From the NCBI GenBank assembly GCA_037179385.1, contig CM074180.1, positions 26,331,455 through 26,395,454 on the forward strand: DNA of 64,000 nucleotides, written 5' to 3'. The notes beneath the pieces were generated by a model. The model was not told where the DNA came from and did no database searches. It was given only the letters and a program-made list of their open reading frames with translations. The position numbers and the translations under genes were made by a program. This document shows positions 24,548 through 37,040 of the stretch, in pieces. The stretch comes from Holothuria scabra (Eukaryota > Echinodermata > Holothuroidea > Aspidochirotida > Holothuriidae). Each line of letters opens with the position of its first letter. Positions within the stretch are counted from its first letter, which is position 1.

Positions 24548-27500
24548 GAATGAATCTGTTGAGGTCGCCTTTATCCAATAATGTCACAATGCAGATGGTA
24601 AAGTGGCAATTGTTATTATTAGACTGTCCTCTCACCTCATTCATGACAAATTACAAATGTATTCATGTTGCATAAATGATCCAAGTGTGGCTGCAGTAAA
24701 ATCAAACTTCACCTTTTCAATTAGAGAAAAGCAGGGATGTGCCGTCGGGTGGCAACTCCCTGGTTTTACAAGTTCATGCATGGTTTTATCAAGATACATG
24801 ACCTTTGACCTAATAAGCAAATTAAAGTTGTGCAATATCATGTTGCATCTACAGTATGTCCCAAGTTTGGTTGCAACTGATCTCCCAACTTTTTAGCTTC
24901 AAATAAATTTCACTTTTAGGCTATTTAACAACTTTGATCTTAGAGTAGAAAATTTTCAATTGGAATAGGCAGTGTCTTGTGATTTGACAATAAATTTTAC
25001 ATAAATCTGCACGATTTATGGTGAATGATTGACTCTGATCTACTTAGAAACCCAGCGAGATCGGTGGAAGGAGTCATCTGAACTTTTAATGTAACTATTT
25101 GAACTATTAATTTCTCATTAAATATACAGTAAGTTATGTGAGCATTGTGGTTGCAATTTTAGAGGCAAACTGTACATTTGCTTAAACCCTGCTTTGTGCA
25201 GTGTACTGATTAAAGTTTAGTGAGCATCCATCAATCTTGTTATTAGAAAGGTGATAAACGCACACTACAGTATGTTTTCACAGTTTCTGTAAAAGAGCAG
25301 TGACTTCACTCACTATTACTGTATGTTACACAGGTTACAGTAGGCTATACCTTTTATTACAGCTACTATACGTGTAGTAGCATTTTTCAGGCCATACAGC
25401 ATGAACAGTATATGTAGGCCATGCAACATGTATTGTAGTAATGTATAGGCCATAAAGCACACATGTGCTGTTACCAACTGGTTTGCAGAATTTTCATCCT
25501 ATTGCTGTTATACAGATATATCCAGTGTTTCAAATGCTCCAACAAAGAGTACAAAGAAAACTGCTCAGACGCTATCCAACAACTCAGTATTAATTATAAA
25601 CCCACCCTTACAATAGCTACATCTCTTCAAAATACTATGAACAGGAAGAGCCATGGACATTGCATCATTCAAAATATTGAAAGTTTGGGTGACCAAATTA
25701 TTCTTGAGCAACAAACAACTGAACTTGTATCTGTGGTAAACTTTTTTCTTGAAAATAAAACCACCATACTGCCTTATTTTTGACAATGTATCACCATGCT
25801 TTAATAAATATAAGTTTTAAAAGGATGAATTTTTCTTGCAAATTAAGCTCAATATTTCCCTTTAAAATGTAGAGGTAAAGTACTGAACTGTGTGGCTGTG
25901 TCCCTGCATGTTAATGCTAGACTTGCAACATTTTTCACCCATAAAGCAGGATCCTTTGATGTGCATTCCTTTTGTTTTCATGACCATATAATTCATTGCA
26001 TCAGGACTTCAATAGACAGCATTTTGGGGAGTTTTTGTTTGACAAATGGAGCAGACCTGTGTAAGAAGGGTTTTGCCTATCACTGTTGCAATTAAGAATT
26101 ACTATACCTTTAGGATTGAAAAACTTTCAAATATTGACTGAACATGCTGCTAGTGAAGGTGGGGAGATGAAGGTTTTTTAGATTTTTTAGGTCAAAATCT
26201 GTATCATATTATCCTTGTTAACTAATGGAACTGCATGTACCGGTTGACCATATGTACCATACTTTTCTAATATGTGCAGTACATTTAATTCTGAATAAAT
26301 TCCTGTCTGAATTCTACATCTATTTGACTTGCTAAATATACTCCAATGATATATGTTCAACTGGCAATGTAAAATTTATACTAACATTGCCACAAACTTG
26401 AAAAGATCTAAAATACTGTATAAAGGGAAAATCAATTGACAGAGCTCTCTTGACAAACTGGCCACTTCTGTATCATGAATGCCTCTAAATCCTGTGGGCT
26501 GGGGGTTGTAGAATACACCCATGGTACAGTATTCCCTGCTTGTCATAAGTGGTGACTTAATTGGAAGACTTGAAATAAATATGGAATACCATACCATATG
26601 TTTGCACTTAAAACATACTTTAAAGCTGAAACTGCATAAGAACTTTACTTTTTTATATGGGTGATACAATAGCAACACTTTTTTTTTGTACATAAAAATA
26701 TGGGAAGGGTTGAAGGAAATTTGACTGCTCTTATAAAGAAATAGTTTTTCCTTCCTGAGAAAAACTTTTTTCCAGCCCTGAGCTCCCCTTTCTGAAAACT
26801 TTCTCATCATGAGAAGGCCCAGAAATAAAATCTTTAATTTTCAAGTGTCAGCAAAATTTATAATTTGTTATTTGAAAAGATAAAAAAAGACCAAAATACT
26901 CTCCACACCCTCTGCCATTTCACACACAGTGAAAGTCCTGAAAAATTTGGTGAAGAAAATTGGATTCTCAGAGAAGTTGGCCCAAACTTTCAGTTTTCTG
27001 AAATAAGGAAATTTATTTGAAGAAAGCCTCCTGCTTCACTAGGTTCAACATTACTGTACTTGCTTTGAAACAATTTGTCAATGACTCCTAGTGCTATGGT
27101 CAGAAATTCTGCAAAAAACTCATAAAAGTGAGGGGGGGGAGGGAGGGATTATTACAGCCAAACCATGTCCAAATTGATGGTGCCCTTGGCCAAAGTTACA
27201 GGTGAGTTTGAAGCTTGCTTCAAGGCCCCTATAAGATGCACTCTGAAAGGTTTAAAAGATACATTTATTTAGAGTACAGTATGTTCAAACATTGCAGCAC
27301 AGGTGTCCCCTCATCTAAGAAACTACATTTAATGGGAAAATAAGGGGTCTCGGCCTCCTTCTTCTGGAAAAGGGGGATAAATCCCCTTTTAACTTCCCAC
27401 CTCCCCACTTGACAAAAACACTGATGGTCTACACTGTGACAACTTCATGACTCTTGAAAGTAAGTAAAATAATAATACAAGCTCAACTTGATTTTGCCAT

Positions 27501-28406
27501 TTTGTTTTTTGTGGGCTGACTGTATTCTGAATAAAAATTACTACAAGAAAAACCACATTAAATGCAATGCGTGAATTACTTATTGTACAAGCAAAATACA
27601 CCATGTGCAGAAAACATTATATTTCACTGCAGCTGCAATAAATTGTTTTCTCCAAAGATAAATGCTTTTGTATACAGTACATGTAGCTACAGTATACATG
27701 TGCATACAAAGGAGGATCAAATCATGTTTAATACCTAAAGTAGGCTAATAAACCTACAACACTTTGCTCACAATCTTTGCTCCATTACTGACTAAGGTGA
27801 TACTTCCATAAATTTTTGTTTTGTTTTATTTATTTTCACTTTCATAACACTTAAGCAAATTGCATAGAAACAATAATTACATCACATCTGGGAGATCTGA
27901 GAAAGCAAAGCTTATGCAAGGCAGATCTACCAAAAACAAAAAAAAAATTATAAATATATATACCCACAGAATAATTGAAGCTTAGGAACCAAAATAATGT
28001 ATCACCATGCCCACTGCTAATGTCTAAAACTAGGGCAACCCTGAACAAATTGCTGTTGTCAATGTTGAAACTTGTTGATAAACTACAATCAATTAAAGCT
28101 ACTTTGGGTTGGCCTGGAAAGCAAGAAAATTTAGGCTTGAAATGCTTCCCAGATTGCTTGAAATGGTACTGTACTTCCCAAGCCTATTTATTACATTTAA
28201 ATATGGAAAACACTGTCTTGTGAAAAATGAACATCAAAACATAATGAAAATTCTAGTGTTTACATAGGGTATCGTTGTTACTACTTGGGTAGCATTTTTC
28301 TATGATTTCTTTTTGCTCTTCTCAAAATAACATGGCTATTGAAACGCACAAAATTTAATTTACCCACATCTCATTCACAATTATGTTGAAATGAAGCTGC
28401 TTTTTT
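24548..28406. other. intergenic, no gene recognised
   Basis: A reversed DR1 word TGACCTTTGACCT lies at 24799-24811. Open frames at 25463-25783 (plus, 106 codons) and 26376-26810 (minus, 144 codons) were inspected and show no domain, biased composition or exon borders. TACTGTA words remain frequent. Confidence 0.5.
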
Positions 28407-28563
28407 GGGGGCGATGCACACTGTTTAACAAAAAATTTCCTTTCTGGCTGACGATAGCCCTAATCCTTACCTAATCCCTAACCAGAACAAAGAATACAAT
28501 CAATACAATACAATGGCAACAGCCAATGAAGAAACACACTGTTAAACAGTGCGCATCAACCCT
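28407..28563. mobile_element. short MITE, family X, uninterrupted copy
   Basis: Inverted ends GATGCACACTGTTTAACA (from 28413) and, reversed, GATGCGCACTGTTTAACA (ending about 28557), with the interior TGACGATAGCCCTAATCC and ACAATGGCAACAGCCAATGA. It corresponds to the site into which the 3.8-kb hAT element at 43988 inserted in another copy. Confidence 0.75.
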
Positions 28564-29504
28564 TTTTTTATCATTCATGTTATAAGTGACCTTCCAGAAA
28601 GATTTGAGTGTTGTTAATACTGGTGATTTAAAGTCATGCAATGGCTAACAGAGTGTGTGGATTGATAAAGAGGAATTTCATCAATTGTAGTAAAGATATT
28701 GTACTTTACATTAGGCCTTATTTTTTCTGGTTCTGGTTGGATACTAGCTTACTTGTAAGCAGTTCTCCGCAAACGGGATAAACGGTAGTAGCCTAGGCTA
28801 TGAACAGTTGGTAAGCCCCTCGTCTTGACTATGCCACTCAGGCAACTTTTTTGGCTTAAAGTTGCAATGCTTTACTAAAATAGCCCAGGCCTCGTATTAG
28901 TTATACTAAAACTGAAATGAAAACTTTGTGGCCTAACGTTAGGCTTAGGCTAGGAAGTAGGATTGGTCAGTAGGGACTTGGCCTAGTACTAGTAGTAATA
29001 ACTTACTACATAGCCTAGGCTATGCCTAGCCTAGGCTATGTCTATCTTGGACCTAACGTAAATTACATACATTACATTTACAAGTAAGTAGTCCATTCGT
29101 TACAATAATAATAATAATAACACAAATTCACAGTCAGGAAAAACAGATTTTAATGACTAAAAATTGCCAGAAGCTACCTACCATGTCTACCGTCGATATT
29201 TCAAACTATCAAATAAGTCGTAACTGCATCAGACTGTTAATAACGGGATAACGTTACTGAAAATTCATACCACTTCGCAACATCCCGTCCGATCCAAGCT
29301 AACACACTGCCGTACTATACAGCCTAGGCCTAGGCCTACAATTTTGTTTGTGTACGTATCAACTTCGTTATACAATCATTTCCGATATGTACACACCACC
29401 ACTTTCTAAAGTAAACAATACTGGAATGCGGGCGCAATTTCTTTTTCTCAATTCTGTAGCTACGATGATTGACCGATGATTGAAGTCAGTAAGTTAGAAA
29501 CTTC
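28564..29504. other. intergenic with a CCTAGG palindrome cluster
   Basis: From about 28786 to 29336 the words AGCCTAGGCT and AGGCCTAGGC recur. The strongest is the perfect 16-bp palindrome CATAGCCTAGGCTATG at 29009-29024, followed by a near copy at 29026-29040. CpG is somewhat more common at 29190-29420. No exon recognised. Confidence 0.5.
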
Positions 29505-29651
29505 CAAAGTCTCCCATGACCCAACCTTGCAATGTAAAAACACCTAAAATAGCGGTTTTTACTCTCTATCATTAGACTTTTCCTTCATGTCGTGCCCCAA
29601 CCCCCCATGACACCAAACCTCTCCCCATGACACAATCCTGGCTAGCCGCCT
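29505..29651 (-). mobile_element. CCAGT-ended MITE, family Y (copy 1)
   Basis: Reversed, it reads CTAGCCAGGATTGTGTC, a GGGG stretch, GCACGACATGAAGGAAAAGT, CTATTTTAGGTGTTTTT and CAAGGTTGGGTCATGGG. The same blocks occur in order at 57325-57490. Confidence 0.6.
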
Positions 29652-31959
29652 GTTTACAGGGACATTGTCTCACCAAGCATGCGTCGAGTGGCATCAAGCC
29701 CTAATCTTGTCAGCAATAAACTGAGCAGGATCTTCATAATGCAGGGAATCACCAATTAAAAAGGCATGGAGACCTAATCCAATCTTTAACCTCACACTCC
29801 GCTGAGAAAGTCTTCCTAGCAAGTGAAATTTCCTCGAATGGTAACTCAAAAAAAAAAAAAATGCCATTTTCCACTGTCTGAGAAGGCCGATTTTTCAAAA
29901 TTTTTTGTACACCCTGCGCTAACCAATGGTGACATCCCGCTTGGCCTTTCTAGCTTACTCATTTTAGTTCAAGTTTGTTTGTTTGTTTGTTTGTTTGCTT
30001 TTATTTGATCCTCTCTAGCGGGAACTCGGTTTGAAGGGAACTTTAATCTGCAAACTAATATTAGTGACTGCCTGTAGCAATGATTCTCAACCCGCTGGGG
30101 TCACAGGATCCGCGTGAAGATTGTCTGGGGGTCCGCGAGACAGGGGTGGGGCCAGGATTTGCCCGACAGTGTGGAAAGCTCCCCGATAGGGGGTCAGCAT
30201 TTTGAGGCCCCGACACTGGGAAGTCACTGGGAAGTGACTTGGCAGAATTTGAGGCACGACAAATATTTAAAAAAACTAGAGTTTGTTTAGAAGAAAATTT
30301 AAAAATTGTGAAGGAAATTTGGCTTTTGTAAGGACTATTTAAAAGTTGGGTGATTTATTGAAGAATCTGCCCGTAATATGGGCAATATCAAAAACCTGAT
30401 ATAGACGACAGCTGAAATTTTTTGAAGGTTACACATTTCGTCGTACTTGGCCTGCTTTCAGACGAAACTACAAATTGGCTGGAAAATTTGTTCCCTTTTT
30501 TGAACTAACGTTTCAGAATTATGAGCTTATTTTATTGCAGAACTTTAGAATTTGATGGAAAAAATTAGTATTTTGGTAAGCTTACAATGAAAAATTTGGG
30601 TTTTTTTATTACCTTCTAGGCCTATGCCTTTGAAGAGCAGAATTGTCGGAGTGATTTACAAAGTTAGCTTTGGTTTTTTATTGTACGGAGTATCCATCAA
30701 AAATGGTAAATTTTGACATTTTTAGCAAAATTTGAGAATGCGAAGCTTATACTGGAGAAAAATTGTAATTTTATGAGAGGTTTTTGGGGTTTTATGGAAG
30801 AATCTGACTTTCTTATGAGAAAAATCAAATAGGGGTGATGTGCAGTTATATTATTATGCAAAAGAATAATTTGGAGGCATGCATTGTTCTGTTTAGTAAT
30901 CTGTTCGACAAAAACACTTACAAAGTGGAGCGCCACCATCAGTTGGGGCGGAGCGTACAAAAATGTTTTGAAAAATTCAACCCATCAGACAGCCAGAAAT
31001 GTCATTTCCCAGACTTAACTAGAAAGGAAGCAGTCCTTACTTAGAGATTTCCTTTGAACTGAAAGTTTCACTTAAAAAGAAAAAATCCAACTTGCTATTT
31101 GATCAGAAAGTGACCAGCTAAAAGGTACCACTACAATAAGATGAAATGGTTTTGTCTCTTTTCGAGGGAAAACTGTGCAACCGAATTGAAAACATACCAA
31201 TGTTTTGACGCTATTGAAATTCTCCGTTGTACCCATTTGCAAGGTCCACTAAATTGATGATATTTTCTATGTGACTACATGAACTCACGGCTATAAATGA
31301 TTTTACCTTTAACGTTTTTGAAAATATGTCACGTTACATGATCGCTTCAAATGAATTTTCAGTCACACTCAGGGAGAGACATTCTCACACTAAGGTACTG
31401 TTTATCATTTGTGTAATTGAAAACAGCCTGGCGGATTTTCATCACCGTTGCTCGAATTCGACTGTCGGGGCAAGGCAAATGGCAAACCATTAGGCATGCA
31501 CCTGAACAACGTTTTTGTAAGGAATGCGTGAGAGTTTCCATGAAGAGTATGGTTTTCTAGTAAGCAAAGTGAAGAAGATCATCCGGAAACCGAAGTTTAT
31601 CGGGTTTATGTCTTTTATCGTGGGGTCATCCTCCCCGTCGAAAATGGATCTCCTCAGGGGATGGAGAGCATTTTTCCCCGACGGAGGCATGGTCCCTGGT
31701 TTCAGCTGGTACCACTCTTTGTAACGTCTGCACGTGGAACTTCCAGCTCCCTGGTCTGTTCATGGATGACCTTACGCACACGGAATGAAGATGGGACAAG
31801 ATACATGGATTGAGGGATAGCATAGCTAGGAAGAAGTGATTAAAACCGATTCCGATACTTATTAAAACAGCGTTACAACAGGAAAAAATGTTCAAGATCA
31901 CCCATTCAGTAACTTCAGTCCTTGTATAGGGTTTTTTATTATTATTTTTTAATTATTTT

Positions 31960-32070
31960 AGGCCTCCCCGACGAAACCGTCGACCTTCCCCGACGGGGGA
32001 GGGGCAGTGTTCCCCGACGGGGGACCATGCCCCCCACCGCTGGCGTCACCCCTGCCGCGAAGGCCGAGGG
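31960..32070. repeat. GC-rich patch with CCCCGACGGGG words
   Basis: Near-palindromic CCCCGACGGGGGA occurs at about 31988 and 32012 in an otherwise AT-rich region. Related CCCCGACGG/CCCCGTCG words appear at 31635 and 31677. It is not part of a recognised gene. Confidence 0.5.
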
Positions 32071-35000
32071 GTCCGTGGAAAAAATATGGGTCCTTAGAAA
32101 AATTAGGGGTCCCTAAAAGCTTAAGAGCTTTAAAATTCAAATCGTAGGCGTAATAGAAAATTATGAATCATACTTCAACCCGCATTCCCAAACTAGTAAG
32201 GCTCGTGGTAGATAAATTTTCCCAGTCAGCAGTAGGTATAGTCCCCTTCGATTCAAAGCTAGCAATCAATTGTTACAAAAGAGCAGATGAAAACACATTC
32301 GGTGGTACTACGGACCAATCTTATTCGAGTTTTGAACCTCGTAACTTGAAAACAAATTGCAGAGTTTCTGTTGTAACGGTGACAGGTTAATCCGACCCGT
32401 GGAGTCTAACACTGCTCAGATTACACTACGGTACGATAATAAACAAGTTATAAGAATCGGGCAGAGAGATCTTGTCATAGAAATAACTTTCATAGGACTA
32501 TCATTCTGACTCATAACACCTGTAAAAAAGCAAAGTTAAGCTAAGTTTACCCATTTCTCAATATTATGTTTTGTTTCGTTTGGTGTTTTTTAAGTTCTAT
32601 GTAAGACAAGGACAGAAAAATCAATTTCTTCGCACCAAATATAATAAATTTCTGAATATCGTCCGAGCGCCTGTAATCTGCTCAATGATATTTAGTAACC
32701 CCAGCAAACAACAAGTCCCCTCGCCGACCTATTCGATTTTTGTTAGAAGAGGTGAGTTTCTTCAATAAAACTCCCACATCTGTCATAAAATTGCCATTTT
32801 TCTTCAGTATAAGCTTCCAAATTCCAAATATTCGCTAAAATTGGCAAAAAGATTCTCAATATATTTTCCAATGACGGTGGATAATCTGTGCAATAAAAAC
32901 CCAAACAACCTAAATCACCCGTACATTCTACTGAATTTTACTCTTGGGAAACAGATCAGTTACTAAAACCCTAAATTTACCCCCACCAAAAGCCTATTTT
33001 TTTTTTATTAAAATCCAAAATTTCCCAAATATTAGCTCTTAATTTTCAAATCTTTGTTCAAAAAGGTAAAAAGCTTTGGGGAAATTTCCAGTTTCTTCAG
33101 AGGGTAATTATTATGAAGGCCTACACAAAAATGCTTAAGCCCAAACGAATTTCAGTAGCGCATATAACTTTTTCGATTTTGCTTTTATATAGGGCAGGTT
33201 CTCCAATACCTTTAATGTTTCTTAAAAACTTGAAAGCCAAATTCTTCCAAAAAATCCCAATTTTCTCTTCAAGACAAGTTCCGTGTCTTTAATTATTCCA
33301 GTGTTAATAAAAACCAAAAAATTTTGGCGCACTGCGCGGGCCTCAAATCCTACAAGTCACGTCCCACTAGGACCTAATCGTCTTTGTCGTGGCTTCAAAA
33401 TTCTCACCTGGTTGCCAGTGAGCTTGAGTCAAATCCTGGCGCCATACATGACATGAGAATGACATAGAAATAGCCTTTTTACCCTTTTGAGTTGTGTAAA
33501 TATTTATAAGATTCCCCTGCGGGAAATGGTCTGACGGGGTAGAGACGCCAATATAGTTTCTTGCCCCAGGACACAAACCCTAGCTACGCAACTGATAACG
33601 CGTAAGTCGTAACTCAATCAAGGGAGCTCCTTTTGCCCGACACGGGTCCCTCAAATATATGAAACAGCTAAGGGGTCCCTGGATGGAAAACTTTGAGAAC
33701 CTAGGTGCTATAGGCACCCCTTATAAACATGAGAAATGCCATTTTCGACTGTCCGAGGGATACGCAATTCCAAAATTTTCTGTTTGCTCCGTTCCAATAA
33801 ATGGTGGCTTTCCGCTTAGTCTTCCCGGCAGAATTACATTTTCGGGAAAAAATCCCCCACCCCCCTCCCCCCCAAAAAATAAAAAGTAAAAAAAAAAAAA
33901 AAACTGGGATGCTCCCTTACGCCTATGCCGACAGGACACTTTCAATTCTCAGTCGGTCGACAAAATCGTTTGTGGTTCGTGTGACCAGAGAGTTGGTATG
34001 ACCACGGTTACTTGTATTTGCAAAACAAGTAACTGATTGTCCTCTCGGGCCAGGTGTACACGCTATTTTGGCAGCAGGGAGTGGGGGGGGGGGGTACCCA
34101 TGGGCGTCCACAGGTATGGGCAAGGGGGGAACTTGCCCCCCACCCCACCAGGAAAATGAAAAATTTGAAAAAAACGTATAAAAATCAAAGCAAAAACCCG
34201 AACAAAATGCGTTTTTCAAGTTTCTATGCGAAAAATAGGCTTTTTGAATGCCATTTCCGGCGATCATGGAGGCATTTTGAGCTGAAATTTTCGCATGCTT
34301 TGTGTCAATTCATGGTGACTTGGAGGTTTTGCCCCTCCCTAGAAATTTTGCCCCCCCCCCGACTTTTTTTCTGCGGACGCCCATGGGGGTACCACTGTTT
34401 TCTCAGCTCCTAAGCTTCCAAGTAACCAGAATGCAAGGCATGCATGCTTGCGAATGGAGGCGGTCTAACGGTCATGGTGATATGAACAGAGAGTTGCTAT
34501 TTAATTTTAGTTTAGTAGTTTAGTAGATGGTGAATTTGTTATGATGAGAAGGGTTGCGCATTCCAGAAAAGGATATCAGTGTTAAAAATTTATACCTCTG
34601 AAACATTAGTGATGGGGGTGAGGAAAATAGAAATGTTTATGCTACAAGCTCGAGTTTAAGAAAAGTATGTATGAGCGATACGTAAATATGATGTTAAAAT
34701 TGACTAAGCAAAACAGGTAGTTGATGATATTATCTATTAGACCTAGAAAATAGACGTGTTTAGTTTGCAGAAAAAATTGTTTTATATATAATTTCCGGCC
34801 TTAGCCAAAACTCTCAGAATTTCACGCATTTTCTATTGGAAGTTCAAAATATCAAAATTTCCTCAGGAATGACAATTTTGTTTTTTAAACTTCTTTAGTG
34901 TTCAGTATTGTTCGATGGCAGTGCTTATTTCGTATGGTTCGGCGTTTCAACCGGATCACCTGTATGTGAATGCATCGCATGATCACCAACAAAGCAAGCA

Positions 35001-36299
35001 CACACTTCCAGATCAGAAGAGGTGTAACTCAGCTATCAAGTTGGCAAATGAGGTTTAAGGGAAGAGAACGCAGTCTTTTATTTTGCTATACTCCCTCATC
35101 CGAGATCTCTTTTTTTCCATTCCTACTAATTAATGTCAACAAAATAAACATCAAATTTCTCACCCGTCTATTCTTTCTTTGGTTGGATAAGTGCGCAACT
35201 AGGTATTTTCCCTTATGGGACGGTTGCTCAAAGAACCAGTTAAAACTTGTCTTACAAGATTGCTGATTTATGGTACATACGCAACGGAAGCGGGTGGCCA
35301 GGGGGCCTGGTCCCCGATAATTTTTTTATGAGATTTTTTTTGGGGGGGGGGGGCATGCCCCCATTACTGAATGTCGCAAAAAAAAATTCAAAAGCAATTA
35401 AACAAATTTAAGTTACTGTTATTACATATCGGTTATTCTTTAGCTCAAATATTTCTTTTTAGAGTGCAAAAGTTGCAAAGCGTCCGGGGCTTCGCCCCCT
35501 GGCCTCCCACATTAACCATAACCTGTAGAAGAGTTTATTTTCGCCCTTCAAACAGTTGCAGGGTATTCTGCAACTGTGCCCCAGGCCCACTCTGAATTTC
35601 GGAATAAATTCAGGTAGACTGTGACAAGCTTCATATCTTCGGAATCTCTGGACTTTTTGCTCGTCGGGTTTCAGGATGGATAATTTTCTAACAGATTTGG
35701 AGTGGCTAAAATTGGCTACATTGGTGTGGATTAAAGTGTGCTCCTAGCGTCTGGTATGTTTCTACCTCATGTAGGGACGTTTTCAATTGCCAAATTAATT
35801 CAACGGATGGACAGGAGGGTGTTCAGGTGCCCAAAAGTTTGCCATCTATCCTGCTCTAGAGCCAATGCGGGCAATAGTTATGAGAATCGAGTAATGTGTT
35901 TTTCGGTACTTTAATGATGCTGGGTGAGAATGTCTTCCCGTAAGTCTGCTTGAAAATTTATTTCAGCACACCTTGTAACGTGACAATCCTGACAATAAGT
36001 GTTACTAATAGAAAAAAATCATCTACTTCATTTCATCCAATGGTAGTGGTGCATTTTATCTGATTCTTCTGACTAAAATAACGACTGCTAAGATCCCCAT
36101 AGGCCTTTTGTTGTTCAAAAGTAAAATCATATATAGTCGCAAGTTCGGGCACACAATTTTTGCAATGGGTTTAGCCAAGAGTCGCTATACAATTCATTAG
36201 CATGTTTTCAATTACAGTTTGTAGTTTCCCCCGAAAATATGCGGGACCATTTCATCGATTGGTAGTGATACATTTTATGTAGTAATTTTTCTAACCAAA

Positions 36300-37040
36300 T
36301 AACAACTGCTTAGATCCCCCTATAAGCCTGAGAAATGTCATTTTCGACTGTCTCAGGGGTCCGATTTTTCAAAATTTTCTGTTCGCTTCGCGCCAACCAG
36401 TGCTGAACTTCTGCGCAGATAGTCTTCCTAGCAGCATTTTAGTTTCAAGTACACATTTTTTTTTGCAAACAGAACCTCGAATAAGCAACTCTTAAAACTC
36501 CGTGTACTGGTGTAAGCATAGGAAATGACATTTTTGACTGCCTGAAGTGGTCAGATTTTTCAAAATTTCCTGTACGTTTCGCCCCAACTTATGGTGGTGT
36601 CCCACGTAGACCGCTTCATAGAAGCATTTAAGTTTAAAGTGATCATTTTTTAAAAAAAGGAAACTCAGAATAGCGACTGCTTAGATCCCCATATAAGCCC
36701 GGGAAATACCATTTTCAACTGTTTGAGGGATCGGATATTTAAAAATGTTTTGTACGCATCGCGCCAAGCAATGGTGGCGCTCCGCTTAGTCTTTCTGGAT
36801 GAATTTTAGTTTGGAACGAACGTACGTTTACCTAGTGCAATAAAAACTTAAAAAAGCGACTGCTTGGATCCCCTTTACAAGCCTGGGAAATGTCACTTTT
36901 GGTCTGAGAGGGACGAATTTTTTTAATTTTCTTGACGCTTCGCGCCAACCACTGGTGGCGCCCCGCTTTGACTGTTTTACGGGCAGAATTACATTTTTCG
37001 GGCAAAAATGTTCTGCCCCCAAACTGTAATGCTCCCCTAC
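36300..37040 (+). repeat. tandem array of family R, about 180-191 bp period
   Basis: The landmark CCAA(C/G) of the core falls at 36393, 36584, 36764 and 36945, giving steps of 191, 180 and 181 bp. Several units begin GACTGCTTAGATCCCC. A fifth unit near 37287 is out of step. Confidence 0.7.

Noticed and set aside
25463..25783. 106-codon plus-strand frame followed by AATAAA-like words
   Set aside because: No recognisable domain or upstream exon; AATAAA is common in AT-rich sequence.
26376..26810. 144-codon minus-strand frame as a gene
   Set aside because: No domain, no promoter or splice signals, composition like surrounding AT-rich DNA.
30076..30140. End of another hAT element (GATTCTCAACCCGCTGGGGT, GGGGGTCCGCG)
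   Set aside because: It resembles hAT termini, but no opposite end or 8-bp duplication was found.
31490..31901. Overlapping 60-91-codon frames around 31.7 kb
   Set aside because: Frames arise on both strands of a GC-richer stretch, without domain or exon borders.
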